Source: Acidobacteriota bacterium (GTDB lineage Bacteria; Acidobacteriota; Holophagae; Acanthopleuribacterales; Acanthopleuribacteraceae). Taken from it: 64,000 nucleotides of DNA. The notes beneath the pieces were generated by a model. That model made no database searches. It saw only the letters and a list, made by a program, of their open reading frames with translations, and had not been told where the DNA came from. This document shows, piece by piece, positions 25,950-34,607 of this stretch (positions are counted from its first letter, which is position 1; every line of letters starts with the position of its first letter). The stretch is taken from the NCBI GenBank assembly GCA_030066195.1, contig JASJCB010000027.1, positions 1-64,000 of the forward strand, in the 5' to 3' direction. The position numbers and the translations under genes were made by a program.

Positions 25950-26189
25950 GGAGATACCTTGAAGGTGCTCTGCATCGGTGGAAAACTCCCTATTTTGTAA
26001 CCTATTACTTTACAGATCATAAGAAAACAGCCGCAATCTGCAAGGTAAACAACGATTATACCACCCTTGTTCTAATTGATGTTAACCACCTTTCGAGGAG
26101 TCCGGCTTTCGTTAAAGCTTTAACTCTGGAAAAAATGGGGATCTGGGCAACTGCCGGCGCAAACGTTACAAATTGGCACTTCTGTATGT

Positions 26190-26528
26190 TTAGTCGCCGA
26201 TTTTCTTTTTGAGGTCGGGCATGGTGGACGGATCGTCAGCATTCATGTACCTGGACTCGTTGCCCGTTGCCGTGACGTTTTCGTATACGCCCTTTTCGCG
26301 ACGCACCAGCTTGGTGAAACCCATATTCTTCAATTCGGAATTGGTTTTTGGAAAATTGAGACCAGGAGCGCTGATCACCTTGGCGACCGGCGCATCCCCC
26401 GGCGTATCGCCCGGATCGGCGCCCGTTAATTTACATAACTCGCCCCAATTGGCGACCTTGTCATCGATGCCGTGCATCACTTCCACCACCTTGCCGTTGG
26501 CGGAACATGCATAGTCATAGGTAGGCAT
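26190..26528 (-). CDS. FmdB-like small protein without the usual CxxC
   Basis: A 112-residue protein with the FmdB-family start (MPTYDYACSANGKVVEV) and a later KLVRREKGVYENVTA. Canonical FmdB proteins read MPTYEYRCxxCG and use two CxxC pairs for zinc; here the second Cys of the first pair is absent and only C8 and one Cys in GELCKL remain. Family members of this shorter-Cys type exist, so it is probably functional but may not bind zinc. It stands alone; there is no signal peptide. Confidence 0.7.
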   Translation of the reverse strand: MPTYDYACSANGKVVEVMHGIDDKVANWGELCKLTGADPGDTPGDAPVAKVISAPGLNFPKTNSELKNMGFTKLVRREKGVYENVTATGNESRYMNADDPSTMPDLKKKIGD

Positions 26529-26787
26529 GAAATCAACCCCGTATTTGTGGTCACTGCCGAGCTGAGGGAACCCCCGGCGTCAATCATTTTACTCTGTTTC
26601 CCCGGTTTGGAGGCTGCCGATAATTATTTGACCCCCCGATTCACCGGTTGTCGTCAAAAAAACTGAACGCCTCGAACATAAGTTGTGACATACCCCGATA
26701 CTTTGGCCCGGGGCATGTTGGTAAATTGTTTTCGCTCTTGCCGTCTTGACGTTTCAGGTCCATATTATCACTGTCTGGCCGCCTAAC

Positions 26788-26815
26788 TTGTCTTTTGTCA
26801 GGCTTGTGTTAGAAT
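26788..26815 (+). promoter_or_regulatory. Predicted sigma-70 promoter of the CHAD-parA unit
   Basis: TTGTCT (26788-26793) and TAGAAT (26810-26815) are 16 bp apart. Transcription would begin near 26822, which rules out the more upstream in-frame starts and favours the TTG at 26857. Confidence 0.6.
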
Positions 26816-26856
26816 CTGTCGCGGCGGTCGACGCCAAAAATCACCGGAGCACCATT

Positions 26857-28407
26857 TTGAATTTCATCACCCGTTTTCAACTGCCCCTTGCCATAGACCG
26901 CGCGGCCTTCCTGGACAAACTGGGCGAACATTTCGGCCTGACCACGGAAGATGAGCAAAGCGAGGTTCGTACATATACGGACTGTTTTGACTGGCGTCTT
27001 TACAAATCGGGTTTTGCCTGTTACGCCACCTCCAAAAAATGCGTTCTGGAAGACCTGGAAAGCGGTGAGGTCACGACCTCGTTTTCCTGTCGGAAACCGC
27101 CCCGTTTCAAAGAGGAACTGCCCGAGGAAGGCGCCTGGCCTGCGGTCGCTGACGCCATGGAAATGCGCGCGCTGTTGCCTTTGGTAACCCTGCGGGTGAA
27201 TCATGCGGAATACGCCGTGCGCAATGAAGACCGGAAGGCGGTTGTTCGCATGGCGGTTCGCGAGGAATATCCCGAGGGGGAAGCGGCGGCGGCCCGTTGC
27301 AGTGTCTACCTGAAGCCCATGCGGGGTTATGAAAGCGAGTTCGCCGCACTCTCCGGCTACCTGCAAACAGAGGGACTGACCCCCAAGGAAAACGCGGGCC
27401 ATAAGAAGATGTTCCGCCGCATGGGCTACGATCCCGGCACCTACAGTTCCAAGGTGAACGTGAAATTGTCGCCGGAAATGCGCACCGATGAAGCCGCGCG
27501 CGTGATCTTCAAGCAGTTGATCGGGGTCATGCGGGTCAATATGGACGGCCTGCGCCAGGACCTGGATACGGAGTTCCTGCATGATTTTCGCGTGTCCGTC
27601 CGGCGCACCCGTTCGGCGCTGAGCCAGATCAAAGGCATTTTCGACGACTCCTTTACCCGCAAGGCCAAGGATGATTTCGGCTACGTGGGTCGCTTGACCA
27701 ACTTCATGCGCGATGCGGACGTCTACCTGCTGGCTCGCGATGCCTATCTGTCCATGGTGCCCGAACATCGACGCAAGGGCGTAGACGCCTTCTTCCAACA
27801 CCTGCGGCGCCGACGCGTGACCGAACGCAAGCGCATGTTGGCCGAAATGGACAGTGAGCGCTTCAACAAGGTACTGGACGATTGGGAAGCCTTTCTGGAC
27901 AGCCCGCTTCCCGAAAAGCCCGCGGGACCCGACGGCGGCCGGCCCGTCCTGGCACAGGCCTCCAAATTCATCCGCAAGCGCTACCGCCAGGTGATTCAAG
28001 ACGGCCTGGCCATCGATGACGCAACCCCGGATGAGGAATTGCACGAACTGCGTATCGACTGCAAAAAGCTGCGCTACCTCCTGGAATTCTTTATTTCGCT
28101 CTACCCGACCGATAAAATGAAGCTGTTGATCGGCAACCTGAAAAAGCTTCAGGAGAACCTGGGCGACTTCAACGATCTCTGTGTCCAGGCGGAAACCCTG
28201 CAACACTATCTGGACAAGATTCCGGCCGGTCGCGTGGGTCGAGGCGAGGTACATATTTCCATCGGCTTCCTGATGGGCGTGCTCTACTCGCGTCAGTTGG
28301 AGGTACGCCGCCAGTTCCATGAAAAGTTCACCCAATTTGCCGGCGAAGAGAATCGCCTTTTGTTTGCAGAACTGTTCGGGGCTAAGAAAACCGGGGGAAG
28401 CCATTGA
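26857..28407 (+). CDS. CHAD domain protein
   Basis: A 516-residue cytosolic protein. The C-terminal half (from about residue 210) is a CHAD domain, a helical fold with conserved His and basic residues that binds polyphosphate: FLHDFRVSVRRTRSALSQIK and ELHELRIDCKKLRYLLEFF are its two hallmark helices. The N-terminal 200 residues are not a clear CYTH domain and are unrecognised. The TTG at 26857 has CGGAG 7 nt upstream and lies just after the predicted promoter. The stop overlaps the ParA-like gene start, so both are translated together. Confidence 0.85.
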   Translation: MNFITRFQLPLAIDRAAFLDKLGEHFGLTTEDEQSEVRTYTDCFDWRLYKSGFACYATSKKCVLEDLESGEVTTSFSCRKPPRFKEELPEEGAWPAVADAMEMRALLPLVTLRVNHAEYAVRNEDRKAVVRMAVREEYPEGEAAAARCSVYLKPMRGYESEFAALSGYLQTEGLTPKENAGHKKMFRRMGYDPGTYSSKVNVKLSPEMRTDEAARVIFKQLIGVMRVNMDGLRQDLDTEFLHDFRVSVRRTRSALSQIKGIFDDSFTRKAKDDFGYVGRLTNFMRDADVYLLARDAYLSMVPEHRRKGVDAFFQHLRRRRVTERKRMLAEMDSERFNKVLDDWEAFLDSPLPEKPAGPDGGRPVLAQASKFIRKRYRQVIQDGLAIDDATPDEELHELRIDCKKLRYLLEFFISLYPTDKMKLLIGNLKKLQENLGDFNDLCVQAETLQHYLDKIPAGRVGRGEVHISIGFLMGVLYSRQLEVRRQFHEKFTQFAGEENRLLFAELFGAKKTGGSH

Positions 28408-29156
28408 AAATTCTTGCAATCTATAACATCAAGGGTGGCGTCGGTAAAACCGTGACCGCGGTCAACCTGGCTCATCTCGCCGCTAGTCAAGGGTTTCGAA
28501 CCCTGGTGTGTGACCTGGACCCTCAAAGCGCCACCACCTTTTATTTCCGTGTCAAACCCAAGGCCAAGGTCAAGTCTTTGATCGAGGGCGGCAAGTTCCT
28601 GGACCGCTACATCAAGGAAACCGACTACCCCGGCCTGGACCTGTTGCCTGCCGATTTCTCCTTTCGCAATCTGGACATTGCTTTTGCGGAAACGCCGAAA
28701 CCCAACAAACGCCTGCGGGCCACACTGAAAGGAGTGCGCGACGACTACGATCTGGTGTTGTTGGACTGCCCGCCCAACCTGACCAAACTTACTGAAAACG
28801 TGTTCCACGCCGCCGATTACCTGGTGCACCCCACCATCCCCACCACGCTCTCCACCAGGACCCTGATTCGTTTGGTGGAATTCTTCCGCGATGAGGGTTT
28901 GGACGAACGGCGCATCCTGCCCTTCTTCTCCATGGTGGAAAAGCGCAAAAGCCTGCATCGCGAGTTGATGGCGAGCCTGCCGCGCGAGATGCCCGGTTTC
29001 CTGCAAACCCCGGTGCCCTACCTTTCCGAAATCGAGCGCATGGGGGTTTACCGGGAACCGGCGACGGCATTCAAGGGCCAAAAATATGCCGCGCGTGTAT
29101 ACGGTGCGTTGTGGGAAGAGCTTTGCCAACGAGTGGGGCTGACAGAAAATACATGA
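28404..29156 (+). CDS. ParA/MinD-like ATPase
   Basis: A 250-residue deviant-Walker ATPase: KGGVGKT (signature Lys and P-loop), CDLDPQSATT, and LLDCPPN as Walker B. It starts with TTG overlapping the CHAD stop by 4 bp. No parB gene or parS-like palindrome is nearby, so it is an orphan ParA likely to position a cellular structure rather than segregate a plasmid. The tight overlap suggests its cargo or regulator is the CHAD protein, possibly polyphosphate granules (inference). Confidence 0.88.
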   Translation: MKILAIYNIKGGVGKTVTAVNLAHLAASQGFRTLVCDLDPQSATTFYFRVKPKAKVKSLIEGGKFLDRYIKETDYPGLDLLPADFSFRNLDIAFAETPKPNKRLRATLKGVRDDYDLVLLDCPPNLTKLTENVFHAADYLVHPTIPTTLSTRTLIRLVEFFRDEGLDERRILPFFSMVEKRKSLHRELMASLPREMPGFLQTPVPYLSEIERMGVYREPATAFKGQKYAARVYGALWEELCQRVGLTENT

Positions 29157-29360
29157 TGTACGAGCGTGCCCAACAGTCTATATCCCGGCAATTTTACGCG
29201 CTTCGCGTGTCTTACGCATCTCAGGAATGAACGGTCCTTTCAGTCCCGTACACGCTTTGCCGTCATTCTTGTTGTACGCATTCTTTTTGAACACTCACGA
29301 CGGTTTATAGGATAGAATGTGAACGCTCTTTTGATTCATTTGTCTAACGAGGTATGTCCA

Positions 29361-29687
29361 ATGAATGAACTTGTTCAAAAGCTGGCGGAGGGTGACCACC
29401 GCGTGGTGGTGGCTCGCGCCGATGGTTCCGCCCGGGAACTGAAGAACATGATCGATCGCGACTATGTCCTTGTCAAGTTTACCGAAACCCGCGGGGGCAC
29501 TGAACTGGGTTATCGGCTGGACAAGGAACGTTCCGCCCTGGATTCGGGAAATTTCGACGAGTGTACCGGGTCCATAACCCTGGCCGGCAACCTGAACCTG
29601 AATTACGTGGATGTCCGGTGCGTTGCCACCGTGGATTTGGCCACCTTGGAAGGTCACGGTCATTTGGAGATTCTGGACGCGGACTAG
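29361..29687 (+). CDS. Conserved-looking small protein of unknown function
   Basis: A 108-residue soluble acidic protein that I do not recognise. Sequence such as HRVVVARADGSARELKN and GSITLAGNLNLNYVDVRC suggests a mostly beta fold. GAGG lies about 8 nt before the ATG at 29361; an in-frame start at 29319 has no such site and would overlap a TAGAAT box at 29313. It lies between parA and a kinase gene with its own promoter. Confidence 0.6.
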   Translation: MNELVQKLAEGDHRVVVARADGSARELKNMIDRDYVLVKFTETRGGTELGYRLDKERSALDSGNFDECTGSITLAGNLNLNYVDVRCVATVDLATLEGHGHLEILDAD

Positions 29688-29736
29688 AAGGTTCCCGGAT
29701 ACGCCGTTCAACGGCATGAGCGCTATCCGGTCCCAT

Positions 29737-29766
29737 TTGCTAAGATGTATGGATGTGCGCTAGAAT
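29737..29766 (+). promoter_or_regulatory. Possible promoter of the FixL-like kinase gene
   Basis: TTGCTA (29737-29742) and TAGAAT (29761-29766) with an 18-bp spacer. Confidence 0.45.
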
Positions 29767-29810
29767 AACCGCGACCGGCGGTGGCGCGATGTATGAAAGG
29801 GACAACAACC

Positions 29811-31760
29811 ATGGATAGTGATGTGCGGTCACTGGAAGCGGCTTTACGTGCTCGTTGCGTAGAGTTGGAGCAAGCTTGTTCCGAGGCGGAACTGCGGAAC
29901 GCCGCCCTCATGAAAGCTGTTCCCGACATCTTGATGGAAGTGAATCAGGACAAGATCTATACCCGCGCCAATCCGGCCGGCATGGACTTCTTCGGGGACG
30001 ATGTCATCGGTCGTCACGCCTCGGAGTTTTTTGTCGGCGAACAGGATACGCTGGACAAGGTGGACCCCCTGTTCAAGGGCGAGGTGGACGAGATTCACCT
30101 GCAAAGTCGCCAGCGCCGCAAGGACGGCAGTGTGCGCATCTTGTCCTGGCATTGCCGCGCCCTTCCCGCCGAGGACGGACGCATCGTCGGCGCCCTGTCT
30201 TCCGCCCGCGATATCACCGACCTGAAAGCCGGGGAATTGGCCCGGGCTGAAAGCGAGGCCCTGAAAAGCGCCGTCGTAGATAACTCGATGGACGGCATTA
30301 TCACCATCGACCAGAACGGGATCGTGATGTCCTTCAACAAGGCGGCCGAGCAACTCTTCGGCTACAGCCCGGAAGAGGTTATCGGCAACAACGTGACCGT
30401 GCTGATGCCGGCGCCGTACAAAGACGAACACGACGGCTACCTGAAGAACTACCTGGCCACGGGTAAGGCCCACATTATCGGCAAGGGCCGTGAGGTCACG
30501 GCCAGGCGCAAGGACGGCAGCACGTTTCCCTTCTTCCTGACCGTCAGCCGCGAGATCGTGGTGGGCAGCCGCACTTTTTTTATCGGCCTGATCCGTGACC
30601 TTACCAAAGAGAAGCAGGTCGAAGCCCAGTTACGCCAGGCCCAAAAGATGGAGAGTATGGGCACCCTGGCCGGCGGCATCGCCCACGACTTCAACAATAT
30701 CCTGGGCGGTGTCATCGCCTATGCCGAGTTGATGCTGGAGGACGCGGAGGAAGGCAGTTACCTGCACGACGATCTCAAGGAAATGCTCAACGGATGTAAC
30801 CGGGCTCGCGACCTGGTGCAACAAATCCTTACCTTCAGCCGCCAGGACAAACCGAAACGCGAACCGCTGTACCTGCACCCCATTATCAAAGAGTCACTGA
30901 AGCTGATGCGCGCATCCATCCCCTCCACGGTGGAGATTCAACGGCGCATCGATGTGGAATGCCCGCCGGTCATCGCCGATGTAACCCAAATCCACCAGGT
31001 CATGATGAACCTGTGCGCCAACGCCCAATACGCCATGCGCGACGAGGGCGGTATCCTGGGCGTGGGCCTGGACCTGGTGGAAATCAACGAGGAGTACTCG
31101 CCGGTAGGCCTGCACTTGGCCTTCGGCTCCTATGTGCGGCTGACCATCAGCGACACGGGCGTCGGTATGGACGAGGAGACCAGGTCGCGCATCTTCGAAC
31201 CCTTTTTCACCACCAAGTCGGTAGGCGAGGGCACCGGCATGGGCCTTTCCGTGGTTCACGGCATCGTCAAGAATCACGGCGGCGATATCGTTGTCGATTC
31301 CATACACGGTGAAGGCACCTGCTTCCAGGTCTTCTTCCCCGTTTGGGAGGAAGAGGCGCCGGTGGTGCGCGGTGAGGCCAATCATTTACAGAAGGGCAGC
31401 GGCCAGATTCTATTGGTGGATGACGACCAGTTCCTGTTGAAGGCGCAACGGCGCATTTTGGAACGCCACGGCTATCAGGTCTGTACCTACGCGGACTCTG
31501 AACAAGCACTGGAACGCTTCATGCGCAATCCGGGCCATTTCGACCTGGTGATCACCGACCAGACCATGCCCAGGCTGACCGGACTGGACCTGGCGCGGGT
31601 CATGTTGGACACCCGGCCCAACCTGCCGGTTATCTTGACCACGGGTTTCAGCGATGTGGTTTCGCCGGACCGCGCGCACGAGGCGGGTATCTGTGAATTT
31701 TTGATGAAGCCGGTTTCCAAGGAAGTCCTGCTGGAAACCCTTCGGAAACAATTGGCTTAA
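29811..31760 (+). CDS. FixL-like PAS hybrid sensor histidine kinase
   Basis: A 649-residue soluble kinase with no membrane helix. Coiled start, PAS1 at about 30-140, PAS2 at about 153-268, HisKA with H292 in GGIAHDFNNIL (NtrB-type), HATPase_c to about 520, and an intact receiver at about 530-648 (LLVDDD, ITDQTMP, MKP). PAS2 closely follows the heme PAS of FixL: LMPAPYKDEHDGYL with H207 at the proximal heme His position, HIIGKGREV with H221 and R227 at the spacing of BjFixL H214 and R220. It may sense O2 or another gas. The ATG at 29811 is chosen by position after the promoter; ATG 29793 is an alternative. Confidence 0.9.
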   Translation: MDSDVRSLEAALRARCVELEQACSEAELRNAALMKAVPDILMEVNQDKIYTRANPAGMDFFGDDVIGRHASEFFVGEQDTLDKVDPLFKGEVDEIHLQSRQRRKDGSVRILSWHCRALPAEDGRIVGALSSARDITDLKAGELARAESEALKSAVVDNSMDGIITIDQNGIVMSFNKAAEQLFGYSPEEVIGNNVTVLMPAPYKDEHDGYLKNYLATGKAHIIGKGREVTARRKDGSTFPFFLTVSREIVVGSRTFFIGLIRDLTKEKQVEAQLRQAQKMESMGTLAGGIAHDFNNILGGVIAYAELMLEDAEEGSYLHDDLKEMLNGCNRARDLVQQILTFSRQDKPKREPLYLHPIIKESLKLMRASIPSTVEIQRRIDVECPPVIADVTQIHQVMMNLCANAQYAMRDEGGILGVGLDLVEINEEYSPVGLHLAFGSYVRLTISDTGVGMDEETRSRIFEPFFTTKSVGEGTGMGLSVVHGIVKNHGGDIVVDSIHGEGTCFQVFFPVWEEEAPVVRGEANHLQKGSGQILLVDDDQFLLKAQRRILERHGYQVCTYADSEQALERFMRNPGHFDLVITDQTMPRLTGLDLARVMLDTRPNLPVILTTGFSDVVSPDRAHEAGICEFLMKPVSKEVLLETLRKQLA

Positions 31761-31964
31761 TCAAAACTCCCCGCGTGCCGAAAAGATTTCCGGGTTACGG
31801 CGGACAACTTCCTTGTTGCCGGTTTGACTTCATGAACCGCCCAAAAATGAGAAAAATAATGTGATATGTCCTATCCTCCTTGTTCCCATGCTTTAGACTA
31901 TCGGCGTAAATGCGGTATGATAGTAAAGCCGCATCTACTCGGTTCATTCTTGTCGAGGTAGTTT

Positions 31965-34598
31965 ATGTCCCCGGACGTCTTTCAATTGACCATCCTTGAA
32001 ATGTGGCGTGGAGACAACTCAACGGAGATGAGAACCCTGGTTCTGGAGGAGCTCAGCCAAAGCCGGGGAACCGCGCGCCACGCTCTCAAGGAGATGATCG
32101 GCGATGTGAGTGACGGGTTGCGGCGTCGGCTGTTCGACCTGATGCTTGCCGACGGCGGCAAAGACATGTTACCCCTGCTATTGAAGATTTTGAGCCTGGA
32201 GCCGGTAGACGGCGTGGTCGAGCAGAAACTGGCGGCCCTGGCCAATTTCAAGCACCCGGAGGCCATCGAGGCCCTGGAGGGCTTCGAACCCTACCTGCCG
32301 CCGTCGCTGGAGCCCGCCTTCAACCGCGCGCTCAGCAAGTTGCGAGCGCGCTTTGCCGAATTCCAGAACATGCGCGCCTTCCGCGACGCCAGGGGTGAGG
32401 AATTAAAGGAACTGGCTGAAACCATGGCCCGTAATCCGCACGTGGCCTACACACCCTTCCTCAATCGCTACCTGGGCGGCCGGGACCTGGAACGTATCGG
32501 CGCCGCGGTGCGCGTGCTGCGAACCGTGGGTGACGCCACCAGCCTGGAAGCCATGTTGGTCACCGTCGGCAACATGATCAAGCATCGGCGCCACACGCTG
32601 GCTTTTCTGGAATTACCGGTCATGCAAGAGGGTTACCGCTCCCCGAAGCCGATCGATCTGTTCAAGATGATCGATGAATGTCCCCTGGTTCACTGGACAC
32701 CGGCGGAGAAGGAAACCCTGAACGCGGGTATTCAAAAAGGCGTGTCCATCGGCAAGGATCTGGTCGTTCCTTTCGGTTTCGAGGGCGAGACCCAAGCCAT
32801 GGCTGCGGCCTATCTGAACGCGGCCTGCGGCGAGGAGGGTTATATCGACCCGACACCCTTGCGCACCGAACTGCTGAAACGGGTAGCCTCCATCCGTAAG
32901 ACCTTGGAAGGCCTGTTCCAGGCCATGGGCCGCATCGCACGGCGCACCAAAAACCCGCGCTTTGCCCAGCGCCTGCGACACTTCCTGCCGCCGGAAGAGC
33001 CCGATCGCAACCACATCCTGGCTTGGGGCCTGGCGGGTTTGGGCGATGAGCCCGCTCGCGATGAACTATTGAAACAATTGGATGTGAGTAAGAACCGCTC
33101 TCTGAAGTTGACGCTTCTGGCCGCGCTCAATAAGTTCCGCCTGGACGATGTTCCCCACCAGATCATGGACATTGCTCGCCAGGTGGATGATTCCGAAATG
33201 CGTCGGGCGGCGATTTCCATCATCGCGGGCGCCGATACCGCTGCCGTCCACTTCGAGAAACTGTTGTCTTCGTCGCCCATGCTTGTCCGCGCGGATGTGG
33301 GCAAGGAAATTGCCGACCGCAAGATCAAGTCCTGCTATCCCATGGTAATGGGTTTCCTGCACCGCCGCGTAACCGACAGCTTCCGCGCCATTATTCTCGA
33401 AGCGCTGAGCGCATTCGATAACGAAGAAATCGGTATGGCCGTTCAACAATACGCCTTGCCGCCGCATCCGCTTTCCGTAAGGGTTGCCGCCTTGAACACG
33501 CTGCTCAAATCCCGCGGCGAGGGCAAGCTCGACCTGGTTTTCGAAACCCTGATCCAAGGCGCCGACCGGCATGCGGAGGAACTGGCGCTGAGCTTCCTGG
33601 AAATCCTGAAAGACTGGCCGATTCCGGAGCGTGAGGCCGATCTGTTGACACACCTCAATTACTGGGAGCCCATGCTGCGATCGCAAAACCAGGACCTGCG
33701 CCTGGGCCTGATCAAGATGTTGGAGCGTTGCGAATGGCTGGATGATTCCCGTGACGGTTGGGTGAATACCCTGCAACGCGCCCTGAACACCTTGACCGGA
33801 CAGCGAAGCGACCGTGAAATCGAGCGCATCCGCGGCCTGATCGAAACCCTGAGTGCGCGTTTCGAGTCGGAACGCAAGGCCCAGCAGTTACGCGCCCAAT
33901 TCGATGAAGTGGTGCGCGGCATGGAACAGACCTCGCGCATTGCCAAATTGCAGGCTTTGCGCAAGCTGGATTGGATCTTCCGGCCGGAAATGTTGACCGG
34001 TGATACCGATGCGGTGCGTCGCATGGTCAGCCAGATCGAACGTTTCCTGGATTCCAACCTGGAAGACAGCGATTTGGAGATCCTGGCCATCGAGGTCGCC
34101 GGCAAGATCGGGCATCCCTTCCTACGCCGTAAATTGCGCCATTACCTGGACAATGAAAATCCCGCGGTGGCCGCGGCGGCCAAACAGGCGCTTTCCCGAC
34201 CGGTGAACCGCGTGCTGCTGGAGAACCTCATCCAAACGGTCTTCTCCATGGACGATTCCAGCTACATGACCCGAACCGTGACCATGATCCTCAACGCGGC
34301 CAATTACAAGGCGGAAGGCCACAACGACTGCGAGGAAGCGCTGGACATTTTGGATGAGAAAACCTTCGACCTGTTGATTCTGGACCTTAACATGCCGCAA
34401 ATGCGCGGGGTGGATTTCCTGCGTGAGTCCAGGAAACGCGGCGTCTGCCCTCGTTTCGTATTCATCCTGACCAGCGTGCGCACCCAGGAAGACCTGATCG
34501 AGGTGTTTAAAGAAGGGGTCGACGGCATCATCCTGAAACCCTTCCGCTCCGAGGATCTGTTGGAAAAGATCAGCGAGTTGAAAGAGAAATGCGCCTGA
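31965..34598 (+). CDS. HEAT-repeat protein with C-terminal receiver domain
   Basis: An 877-residue cytosolic protein. About 740 residues consist of helical repeats of HEAT/ARM type, e.g. ALANFKHPEAIEALEG, HILAWGLAGLGDEPARDEL and EVAGKIGHPFLRRKLRHYL. The last 125 residues are a receiver domain: IQTVFSMDDS, phosphoacceptor Asp in LLILDLNMPQM, ILTS and LKPF all present. No output or kinase domain is seen. The scaffold may change partners when phosphorylated; this architecture is unusual. GAGG lies 7 nt before the ATG. It follows the FixL-like kinase gene by 204 bp on the same strand, a candidate phosphodonor. Confidence 0.88.
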   Translation: MSPDVFQLTILEMWRGDNSTEMRTLVLEELSQSRGTARHALKEMIGDVSDGLRRRLFDLMLADGGKDMLPLLLKILSLEPVDGVVEQKLAALANFKHPEAIEALEGFEPYLPPSLEPAFNRALSKLRARFAEFQNMRAFRDARGEELKELAETMARNPHVAYTPFLNRYLGGRDLERIGAAVRVLRTVGDATSLEAMLVTVGNMIKHRRHTLAFLELPVMQEGYRSPKPIDLFKMIDECPLVHWTPAEKETLNAGIQKGVSIGKDLVVPFGFEGETQAMAAAYLNAACGEEGYIDPTPLRTELLKRVASIRKTLEGLFQAMGRIARRTKNPRFAQRLRHFLPPEEPDRNHILAWGLAGLGDEPARDELLKQLDVSKNRSLKLTLLAALNKFRLDDVPHQIMDIARQVDDSEMRRAAISIIAGADTAAVHFEKLLSSSPMLVRADVGKEIADRKIKSCYPMVMGFLHRRVTDSFRAIILEALSAFDNEEIGMAVQQYALPPHPLSVRVAALNTLLKSRGEGKLDLVFETLIQGADRHAEELALSFLEILKDWPIPEREADLLTHLNYWEPMLRSQNQDLRLGLIKMLERCEWLDDSRDGWVNTLQRALNTLTGQRSDREIERIRGLIETLSARFESERKAQQLRAQFDEVVRGMEQTSRIAKLQALRKLDWIFRPEMLTGDTDAVRRMVSQIERFLDSNLEDSDLEILAIEVAGKIGHPFLRRKLRHYLDNENPAVAAAAKQALSRPVNRVLLENLIQTVFSMDDSSYMTRTVTMILNAANYKAEGHNDCEEALDILDEKTFDLLILDLNMPQMRGVDFLRESRKRGVCPRFVFILTSVRTQEDLIEVFKEGVDGIILKPFRSEDLLEKISELKEKCA

Positions 34599-34607
34599 CC
34601 CCTTCCG

